A stretch of 33,684 nucleotides of DNA from Arthrobacter sp. SO3. Its GTDB lineage: Bacteria > Actinomycetota > Actinomycetes > Actinomycetales > Micrococcaceae. The notes under the pieces were generated by a model. The model saw only the letters and a program-made list of their open reading frames with translations, was not told the origin of the DNA and did no database searches. A program made the translations under genes and the position numbers. The stretch is taken from NCBI RefSeq assembly GCF_020532825.1, contig NZ_MQTS01000244.1:87654-121337 (forward strand). The letters are read 5' to 3'. Every line of letters begins with the position of its first letter. The stretch's first letter is position 1. Shown here piece after piece: positions 8,344 to 13,840 of this stretch.

Positions 8344-9045
8344 GTGGCTGATGATGCGGTTTTCCCGGAGAGCAGGGCCACCGTTTACACCACGCTGGCG
8401 GCTGGCCGCCAGTTCCGCCACGAGGTCGAGGTCAGGCGTTCCCGCTTCATCACCGTGCTGCACCGCACCGCGGATGAGGAGAGCGCCCGGTCGGTCCTCG
8501 CCGGGCTGCGGCGGGAATTCCACGACGCCCGGCATCACTGCTCCGCCTTCGTACTCGGCCCGGACCGCGATGTGCAGCGCTCCAACGACGACGGCGAGCC
8601 GTCCGGCACGGCGGGCCTCCCGATGCTCGACGCGCTGCTGAAACGTGAAACCGCGCCCGGTGTGACGGACCTCAGCGACGTGACCGCCGTCGTCGTGCGC
8701 TATTTCGGCGGGATCCTGCTCGGCGCCGGCGGTCTCGTCCGGGCTTACTCCGAATCCGTGACCGCCGCCCTGGACCGGGCCCCGCTGGTGCAGCGCCGCC
8801 GGCTGCGGATCTGCGCGGTGATGGTGCCGCACACGGCGGCCGGACGGCTGGAGAACGACCTGCGCGCCGCGGGATATGTGATGGCCGAAACCAGTTATGA
8901 GGCGCAGACTACTGTCCTGAGACTTGCGCTGCCGGATGACCGGGCGGACCTGCGCAGGGCAGCTGAACGGCTCGCCGCCCTGTCGGCTGGCACCGCGGAA
9001 TTGCTGCCTGGAGAAACGGAGTGGATCGATGTCCCCCTCGGCTGA
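8344..9045 (+). CDS. YigZ/IMPACT-family protein
   Basis: This 233-residue protein has the conserved UPF0029 N-terminal domain. The order is KR-type segment RRSRFITVLHRTADEESA, then DARHHCSAFVLG, then SNDDGEPSGTAGLPMLD (about 77-93), then VVVRYFGGILLGAGGLVRAY (about 117-136). The C-terminal part, about 145-225, fits the ferredoxin-like DUF1949 domain. The eukaryotic relative IMPACT regulates GCN2. Bacterial YigZ is thought to act near translation or RNA, but its biochemical role is not settled. The GTG start follows a TAAACT -10 by six bases, and no Shine-Dalgarno sequence is present. The stop overlaps the next gene's start by 17 bases. Confidence 0.9.
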   Translation: MADDAVFPESRATVYTTLAAGRQFRHEVEVRRSRFITVLHRTADEESARSVLAGLRREFHDARHHCSAFVLGPDRDVQRSNDDGEPSGTAGLPMLDALLKRETAPGVTDLSDVTAVVVRYFGGILLGAGGLVRAYSESVTAALDRAPLVQRRRLRICAVMVPHTAAGRLENDLRAAGYVMAETSYEAQTTVLRLALPDDRADLRRAAERLAALSAGTAELLPGETEWIDVPLG

Positions 9046-9553
9046 GCCTTCCCCCGCCGCTGTCCGGCTCGTCGACGTCTCCGACACTGTCCTGGAGCGG
9101 CTCCTGACCGTGGCGATCCAGGACGCCGACGCCGACGAGGTGACGCCTCCGCTGGGCAGCGCCGCCGGCTGGAATTCGGAACGGATCAGCTGGTTCCGCG
9201 AATACCACCATGCGGCGGCAGGGCTCGACGGCCCCGCGCGGCAGAAAAGCTGGGCCATCAGCGCCGACGGGGAACTCGCGGGATCAATCAGGCTCAAGCG
9301 GACCGGGGCGGACTCGCTGGAAACGGGGATCTGGCTGGGCCGCGGCTTCCGCGGCCACGGCATCGCCCGGGCTGCCCTTCGTCTCGTGATCGACCGGGCC
9401 GCCGCAACAGGCGCCGAAATACTCGAGGCCGACACCACCGCAGGAAACACCGCGGCACTGGCCCTCCTGCGCTCAGCCGGGGCCGTGCTCGAGGAGGGCG
9501 AAGCGGCCGGAGACGCCACAGTCCCGGTCAAAGCCAGGATCCGGCTGCGCTAA
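9029..9553 (+). CDS. GNAT-family N-acetyltransferase (RimJ/RimL-like)
   Basis: This 174-residue protein has a GNAT fold close to RimJ/RimL protein N-acetyltransferases. AGSIRLKRTGADSLETGIWL covers strands 3-4. The acetyl-CoA loop is in the segment GRGFRGHGIARAALRLVID (about 108-126), with R-G-H-G-I-A. LEADTTAGNTAALALLRSAG is the late strand/helix block, with N at the usual position. The substrate is unknown. ATG 9029 is chosen because a GGAG sits at 9018-9021 and the domain begins right after. It overlaps the end of yigZ by 17 bases, which suggests translational coupling. The TAA stop at 9551-9553 is followed by the first palindrome array. An upstream extension in this frame would lie inside yigZ and is not supported. 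Confidence 0.85.
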   Translation: MSPSAEPSPAAVRLVDVSDTVLERLLTVAIQDADADEVTPPLGSAAGWNSERISWFREYHHAAAGLDGPARQKSWAISADGELAGSIRLKRTGADSLETGIWLGRGFRGHGIARAALRLVIDRAAATGAEILEADTTAGNTAALALLRSAGAVLEEGEAAGDATVPVKARIRLR

Positions 9554-9588
9554 GGTCCGCGCCTGCGCATACCGCCCGACTTCCCCAG

Positions 9589-9808
9589 TGGACATGCCCC
9601 ACCCTTGAGTCCATCGCCACGACTGGACATGCCCCACCCTGGCCACCACGGCTGGACATAATCCCCTTATGCCCATCGGCCGGGCCGACGACTGGACATG
9701 TCCTACCTTTGAGTCCATCGCCACGACTGGACATGCCCCACCTTTGCCACAGCGGCTGGTCATAATCCCCTTATGCCCATCGGCCGGTCCGACGACTGGA
9801 CATGTCCA
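9589..9808 (+). repeat. Palindrome array 1: 104-base tandem unit built from TGGACATGTCCA-type motifs
   Basis: Seven motif copies begin (first base of TGG) at 9589, 9624, 9653, 9693, 9728, 9757 and 9797. The spacings are 35, 29, 40, 35, 29 and 40, so a 104-base unit is present just over twice. For example TTGAGTCCATCGCCACGACT starts at 9605 and again at 9709. Two motif shapes alternate. One is compact, TGGACATGYCC; the copy at 9797 is the full 12-base palindrome TGGACATGTCCA. The other is split, TGGACATA-N7-TATGCCCA at 9653, with a variant at 9757. TCGGC-CGG-GCCGA forms a small hairpin between the split motif and the next compact one. The array fills the gap between the convergent GNAT and VOC genes. 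Reading frames here are low-complexity artefacts of the repeat. Function unknown. Confidence 0.85.
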
Positions 9809-9850
9809 TAACCGGACCCTGGCGCGAAGTGTGGTCCCCGAGCTCAGGTT

Positions 9851-9874
9851 CGCGACGGAACCGGCTCCGTCGCG
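9851..9874. terminator. Hairpin between convergent GNAT and VOC genes
   Basis: CGCGACGGA (9851-9859) and TCCGTCGCG (9866-9874) form a perfect nine-pair stem with a six-base loop. It lies between the array and the VOC stop codon and could act on either strand. No T-tract follows on either side, so intrinsic termination is only a suggestion. Confidence 0.4.
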
Positions 9875-9906
9875 GAGAAGCCCGGACTCACACGGCCGCC
9901 CCGGCG

Positions 9907-10335
9907 CTATTGTGCTATTTCCCAAATGTGGCCGCCTGGGTCGCGGAAAGTGGCCGTTCGGATCCCCCAGGGACGGTCCATCGGACCATTGAGGAGCTCG
10001 ACGCCGCGGCTCGCCAGTTCGGCGCACATGGCGTCGACGTTGTCGACCTCGATGGTGAACTGCATCCGGGATCCCGCCTCGGGGGCTGCCACGATGGCGG
10101 GTCCGATAAGCTCCGGAGCTTCGGAGGATTTCAACAGGTTGATCATGGTGTTCGCGAACTTGAACACGGCCGAAGCATCATCCTCGAAGGCTACCGGCAG
10201 GCCGAACACGTCTTGGTAGAAGCGCTTGGCAACCGGCAGATCCTCGACAAACAGGGTGATGGCACCGATACCTCTCGGCCATGGCCCTGCGACTGCTGAG
10301 TCCGCCGTGCCAGTACTTCCCGAAATCTCAACCAT
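9907..10335 (-). CDS. VOC-family (glyoxalase/bleomycin-resistance/dioxygenase fold) protein
   Basis: This 142-residue protein is one VOC module of two beta-alpha-beta-beta-beta halves. AITLFVEDLPVAKRFYQDVF opens the first half. RMQFTIEVDNVDAMCAELAS opens the second. The end TATFRDPGGHIWEIAQ has the usual FxDPxGHxWE block with a metal-ligand glutamate. These proteins bind metals or small hydrophobic ligands; the substrate is unknown. ATG 10335 is preferred over an ATG 30 bases upstream because a strong GGGGGAG lies seven bases before it. A small inverted repeat upstream could be an operator. The gene sits alone between two palindrome arrays, transcribed toward array 1. Confidence 0.85.
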   Translation of the reverse strand: MVEISGSTGTADSAVAGPWPRGIGAITLFVEDLPVAKRFYQDVFGLPVAFEDDASAVFKFANTMINLLKSSEAPELIGPAIVAAPEAGSRMQFTIEVDNVDAMCAELASRGVELLNGPMDRPWGIRTATFRDPGGHIWEIAQ

Positions 10336-10349
10336 GATCGCTCCCCCAT

Positions 10350-10366
10350 AGTGTGTTCCGTACACT
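10350..10366. promoter_or_regulatory. Possible operator upstream of the VOC gene
   Basis: AGTGT (10350-10354) and ACACT (10362-10366) form an inverted repeat with a seven-base spacer. It lies 15 bases before the VOC start codon, just upstream of the ribosome-binding site. This is typical of a small dimeric repressor site, but the arms are short and no regulator gene is next to it. Confidence 0.3.
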
Positions 10367-10438
10367 CAACCCGCCTAGTCTGAACGCCTCACCAGACGGC
10401 GTCAATGATTCCAGCCGTCACGCGCCCGAGTCGCCGGC

Positions 10439-10688
10439 TGGCATGCCCAGTCCCCGGAATCGCTGTTGGACATAATGCCAAGATGCCCAGGGACCGCTGC
10501 CAGGACTGGGCATGCCCACCCGGCGCCTCGGACTCCGCGGCTGGCGCATGCCCCGCCGCCGAGCCCACGGTTGGACATAGTGCCCATATGTCCAGTGGCC
10601 TGCCCGGGGACTGGGCATGTACCCCGGGATGAGCGCCCGCCACTGGGCATGTCCCCCCGGGATGAGCGCCCGCGGGGCATGTCCCCGG
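10439..10688 (+). repeat. Palindrome array 2: diverged copy with the same motif register
   Basis: Motif copies begin at 10439, 10467, 10507, 10542, 10572, 10612, 10644 and 10674. The spacings are 28, 40, 35, 30, 40, 32 and 30. The order of compact and split motifs matches array 1 and runs on the same strand, although the spacer sequence is largely different. The split motif at 10572 is perfect: TGGACATA-N7-TATGTCCA. In the split motifs at 10467 and 10572 (and at 9653 in array 1) the second ATG lies exactly 16 bases after the first T. The last three copies carry a newer direct repeat, CCGGGATGAGCGCCCGC, at 10624 and again about 32 bases later. The array lies between the rpsA terminators and the VOC gene. 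No protein gene is supported here. Confidence 0.8.
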
Positions 10689-10691
10689 AAA

Positions 10692-10724
10692 CGAAAAGTG
10701 ACCGCCCCAGCAGGGACGGCCACC
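10692..10724 (-). terminator. Intrinsic terminator 2 of rpsA
   Basis: On the minus strand GTGGCCGTCCC, a TGCT loop and GGGGCGGTCAC form an 11-pair stem with two G-T pairs. It is followed directly by TTTTCGTTT, a fair T-tract. It lies about 70 bases after the rpsA stop and before array 2. Confidence 0.7.
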
Positions 10725-10759
10725 TTCACGGTGCTACTTCAAGCTACCAACTGCCAAGC

Positions 10760-10781
10760 CCCGGGGAGCGGACTCCCCGGG
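10760..10781 (-). terminator. Hairpin 1 after rpsA
   Basis: CCCGGGGAG (10760-10768) and CTCCCCGGG (10773-10781) form a perfect nine-pair stem with a four-base loop, 13 bases after the rpsA stop. The T-tract is poor on its own. It probably works with the stronger hairpin further on. Confidence 0.6.
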
Positions 10782-10793
10782 AACTGTGGGCAA

Positions 10794-12275
10794 TTAGTTG
10801 CCGGTCAGCTTCTCGCGCAGTGCTGCAAGAGCCTCGTCGGAAGCGAGCGTGCCGCCACCGGTGTTGGACTCGGCTGCAGCCGGCTCGGAGGAGTAGCTGG
10901 TGGTGCCGGAGTCGCTCTCGCCGGACGTTGCAGCTGCAGCGTCGTCGGCAGCGTGCTGGGCAACCTGCTTCTTGTGGGCTTCCCAGCGGGTCTGGGCGTG
11001 AGCGTACTGCTGCTCCCAGGCGGCGCGCTGTGTCTCGTAGCCTTCAAGCCACTCGTTGGACTCCGGATCGAAGCCCTCCGGGTACTTGTAGTTGCCCTCT
11101 TCGTCATACTCAGCGGCCATGCCGTAGAGAGCCGGATCGAATTCGGTGGACTCGGCGTCGACGCCCTCGTTGGCCTGCTTGAGGGACAGCGAGATGCGGC
11201 GGCGTTCGAGGTCGATGTCGATGACCTTGACGAACAGCTCGTCACCAACGGAGACAACCTGCTCGGCCAGCTCAACGTGGCGCGCGGCGAGCTCGGAGAT
11301 GTGGACCAGGCCCTCGATGCCGTCTTCAACGCGAACGAACGCGCCGAACGGAACCAGCTTGGTGACCTTACCCGGCACAACCTGCCCGAGGGCGTGGGTG
11401 CGGGCGAAGGTCTGCCACGGATCTTCCTGCGTAGCCTTGAGCGACAGGGACACACGCTCGCGGTCCAGGTCGACCTCGAGAACCTCGACGGTGACTTCCT
11501 GGCCAACTTCGACAACCTCGGACGGGTGGTCGATGTGCTTCCAGGACAGCTCGGAAACGTGAACGAGGCCGTCTACGCCGCCCAGATCCACGAAGGCACC
11601 GAAGTTGACGATGGAGGAAACGACGCCGGGACGGACCTGGCCCTTTTCCAGCTTGTTGAGGAACGTGGAGCGGACCTCGGACTGGGTCTGCTCGAGCCAT
11701 GCACGGCGGGACAGCACAACGTTGTTGCGGTTCTTGTCCAGCTCGATGATTTTGGCTTCGATCTTCTGACCGATGTACGGAGCAAGGTCGCGCACACGGC
11801 GCATCTCGACGAGGGACGCCGGCAGGAAGCCGCGCAGACCGATGTCGAGGATAAGACCACCCTTGACAACCTCGATGACGGTACCGGTGACGACACCGTC
11901 TTCTTCCTTGACCTTCTCGATGTCGCCCCAGGCACGCTCGTACTGAGCGCGCTTCTTGGAGAGGATCAGGCGGCCTTCTTTGTCTTCCTTGGTGAGCACC
12001 AGGGCTTCGACGAGATCGCCAACGGAGACGACGTCTCCGGGATCAACATCGTGCTTGATGGACAGCTCGCGGGAGGGAATGACACCTTCGGTCTTGTAAC
12101 CGATGTCGAGCAGAACTTCATCGCGGTCGACCTTGACGACGGTACCTTCGACGAGGTCTCCGTCGTTGAAGTACTTGATGGTGGCGTCGACTGCTGCGAG
12201 GAAGTCCTCAGCGGTACCGATGTCGTTAATCGCGACTACGGGGGTACCGGGCTTCTCGGTGGAGGTGATGGTCAT
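10794..12275 (-). CDS. rpsA: 30S ribosomal protein S1
   Basis: S1 binds mRNA on the small ribosomal subunit. The 493-residue protein has four S1 (OB-fold) repeats, as usual in actinobacteria rather than the six of E. coli. They begin near GDLVEGTVVKVDRDEVLLDI, EEDGVVTGTVIEVVKGGLIL, GQVRPGVVSSIVNFGAFVDL and GQVVPGKVTKLVPFGAFVRV. The last two carry the best RNA-binding motif GLVHxSEL. The C-terminal tail of about 130 residues is acidic and Ala/Ser/Gly-rich, and probably disordered. ATG 12275 has GGAG ten bases upstream. The leader is long, about 140 bases from a TTGACC/TAGACT promoter, and contains a 23-codon open frame. Two hairpins end the transcript. Confidence 0.97.
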   Translation of the reverse strand: MTITSTEKPGTPVVAINDIGTAEDFLAAVDATIKYFNDGDLVEGTVVKVDRDEVLLDIGYKTEGVIPSRELSIKHDVDPGDVVSVGDLVEALVLTKEDKEGRLILSKKRAQYERAWGDIEKVKEEDGVVTGTVIEVVKGGLILDIGLRGFLPASLVEMRRVRDLAPYIGQKIEAKIIELDKNRNNVVLSRRAWLEQTQSEVRSTFLNKLEKGQVRPGVVSSIVNFGAFVDLGGVDGLVHVSELSWKHIDHPSEVVEVGQEVTVEVLEVDLDRERVSLSLKATQEDPWQTFARTHALGQVVPGKVTKLVPFGAFVRVEDGIEGLVHISELAARHVELAEQVVSVGDELFVKVIDIDLERRRISLSLKQANEGVDAESTEFDPALYGMAAEYDEEGNYKYPEGFDPESNEWLEGYETQRAAWEQQYAHAQTRWEAHKKQVAQHAADDAAAATSGESDSGTTSYSSEPAAAESNTGGGTLASDEALAALREKLTGN

Positions 12276-12300
12276 GTAGTAGGGGCTCCGTTGTGGATAG

Positions 12301-12372
12301 TTAGTCGGTCAGGCAAACCGCTGCGCCCGCGTCGGCGACACGGGCACAGAACACGGCATATCGCCGGGTCAT
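12301..12372 (-). CDS. Possible leader peptide (23 codons) in the rpsA 5' UTR
   Basis: Inside the rpsA leader an ATG at 12372 opens a 23-codon frame ending in TAA at 12301-12303, 25 bases before the rpsA ATG. The peptide starts MTRRYAVFCARV and ends AAVCLTD, with two cysteines and three arginines. About three quarters of third positions are G or C, close to coding DNA here. The AGG directly before the ATG is too close for a normal Shine-Dalgarno. A TACAAT element at 12390-12385, 12 bases upstream, could start a short mRNA near it. It may regulate rpsA by translation or attenuation, or it may be chance. Confidence 0.3.
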   Translation of the reverse strand: MTRRYAVFCARVADAGAAVCLTD

Positions 12373-12418
12373 CCTGATTTGTGGATTGTAGATGCGCGCA
12401 CGTAGTACACGCCCGTTT

Positions 12419-12448
12419 AGTCTAGTCGTATACGTGAACGCGGGTCAA
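12419..12448 (-). promoter_or_regulatory. Sigma-70-type promoter of rpsA
   Basis: On the minus strand TTGACC (12448-12443) and TAGACT (12424-12419) are separated by 18 bases. This is close to the housekeeping consensus, and transcription would start near 12412. It leaves a leader of roughly 137 bases. It lies in the gap between the eis-like stop and rpsA. Confidence 0.65.
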
Positions 12449-12474
12449 AGCGCAACGGGTTGGTTGGGACCCGT

Positions 12475-13764
12475 TTAGAAGTGCGTCAGGCAGTGCGGTG
12501 CACGTTCGACGGCGAACATGAGTCGCGCCGTCAGCGCCGCCCCCGGTGCGTGCTCGGTTATCCGTCCGGCGGCTGCCAGCGTCACCGGGCAGACTGCGCC
12601 CAGATAGACGGAACCGAGCTCGGCAACGTCGAGGGAAAGCTCTGGAACGGCGCCGTCCGGAGCGGCCGCAACCCGTGCCTCGCCGCCGGTGACGGTCAGC
12701 GTGAACGTGCCTTCCGCGAAGCCCAGGGCATCGGTGACGCGCAGGACCAGGCTGCCGTCGGAGGAGTAACGCCGCGCGCCAAGGGCCTTGGCCGTGTCAA
12801 GGATGCGGAGCCAGAGCATGTCGCTGTTCTCGGAGGACTCGATGCAGCGCGGGTCCTCAAGCGCCCACGTCAGCGGATCGTCGACGGGAGCTTCGGCCCA
12901 GGTGACCCGCTGAATCAGGTCGAGGCTGCCAAGGAACTGCCAGAGGTCCAGGTAGCCGGAATCGGTTGCCGCCACGAGGTCGATGACTTCCATGGTGTGG
13001 GGTTTGGTGTCCCAGCCGGAGAACTTGTAGGCCACATAGCCATCAATGCTTCCGTCGGCGTCGTAGTGCAGGGCGCACCTGATCGATTCGTCCTCCGCGC
13101 CGTCCTGGCCCAGGGTTCCGGAGCTGCGCTGCCGGTAGGCATCCTGCCGCACGATTGAGCCCGGGGTGACGCGGTGGACGCGTTCGAATACCACCGGAGC
13201 CAGCTCCAGCAGGACTTTCCGGTCGGCGATTTCCACCGAGCCCGACGGTGTGTGCCTCAGCCGGAACCGCGGCCCGGTGTCGACCTTGGTGCTGCGTTCG
13301 AAGGTTGCGACGCCAAAGCCGAACCGGCCGTAGATCGACGCTTCCGAGGCCGTCAGCGCCGCGATGGCCAGGCCGTCGGCTTTGGACGCGGCGAGGTCCT
13401 CGGTCATCATCCGGCGCAGGATCCCCTGCCGGCGGTGGGTTCCGCGGACGGTCACGGCGGTGATCAGCTGTGCTTCGAGCTGACGGCCGTAGCCGATGTT
13501 GAGGTCCTTGCGCAGGGTCCCGAAGGTCGCGACCGGGATCTCTGCCGGGAGGGAGCGGCCCGCCACGGCGCCGGTCTGGTAGACCCCGGTCATCTCGCGG
13601 TTGTCCACCCGGTACATGGTCATGACCTTGTCGACAAACTCTTCCTTGTGCCGCTCGTCGTAGAACCCGACGCCGACGCCGCGCAGCCAGTCCACCCCCA
13701 GCGCGTAGCCGGGTTCGGCTTTGTCGGCCGCGCGGAACCGACGGATCTCATACTTCTCTGCCAT
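12475..13764 (-). CDS. eis: Eis-family GNAT N-acetyltransferase
   Basis: This 429-residue protein has the three-part Eis architecture: an N-terminal GNAT domain, a second GNAT-like domain and a C-terminal SCP2-like domain. The acetyl-CoA loop is in the segment LITAVTVRGTHRRQGILRRM (about 99-118), with V-x-x-x-x-R-R-x-G-I. The run ALTASEASIYGRFGFGVAT is typical of Eis. The protein ends in Phe, and in Mycobacterium tuberculosis Eis the C-terminal carboxylate takes part in catalysis. Eis acetylates aminoglycosides and lysine-containing proteins at several positions; the natural substrate here is unknown. ATG 13764 has a strong GGGGGAG six bases upstream. The 76-base gap to polA holds three near-repeats of TTGGGCG on the minus strand. 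Confidence 0.88.
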   Translation of the reverse strand: MAEKYEIRRFRAADKAEPGYALGVDWLRGVGVGFYDERHKEEFVDKVMTMYRVDNREMTGVYQTGAVAGRSLPAEIPVATFGTLRKDLNIGYGRQLEAQLITAVTVRGTHRRQGILRRMMTEDLAASKADGLAIAALTASEASIYGRFGFGVATFERSTKVDTGPRFRLRHTPSGSVEIADRKVLLELAPVVFERVHRVTPGSIVRQDAYRQRSSGTLGQDGAEDESIRCALHYDADGSIDGYVAYKFSGWDTKPHTMEVIDLVAATDSGYLDLWQFLGSLDLIQRVTWAEAPVDDPLTWALEDPRCIESSENSDMLWLRILDTAKALGARRYSSDGSLVLRVTDALGFAEGTFTLTVTGGEARVAAAPDGAVPELSLDVAELGSVYLGAVCPVTLAAAGRITEHAPGAALTARLMFAVERAPHCLTHF

Positions 13765-13840
13765 GTAGTTCTCCCCCTAGAAATCCTGACAGCGCCCAAC
13801 GACTAAGCGCCCAACCACTCACGCCCAAAGATGCAGGGCG

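Noticed and set aside
9797..9808. TGGACATGTCCA as a LexA/SOS box
   Set aside because: Actinobacterial LexA sites are GAAC-N4-GTTC; the arms here are different and the sites lie after genes, not in promoters.
9473..10027. Long minus-strand frames across array 1 with repeated GHVQSS/CPVVGPADGHKG-type peptides
   Set aside because: They are translations of the palindrome repeat, occur in several frames at once, have no start signals and run into neighbouring genes.
9589..10688. CRISPR array
   Set aside because: Motifs are short, palindromic and variable; there are no 28-37-base identical repeats with unique equal spacers, and no cas genes.
10389..10729. Several overlapping 75-103 residue frames in array 2
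   Set aside because: Same reason: both strands and all frames are open because of the repeat composition; none has a ribosome-binding site or known domain.
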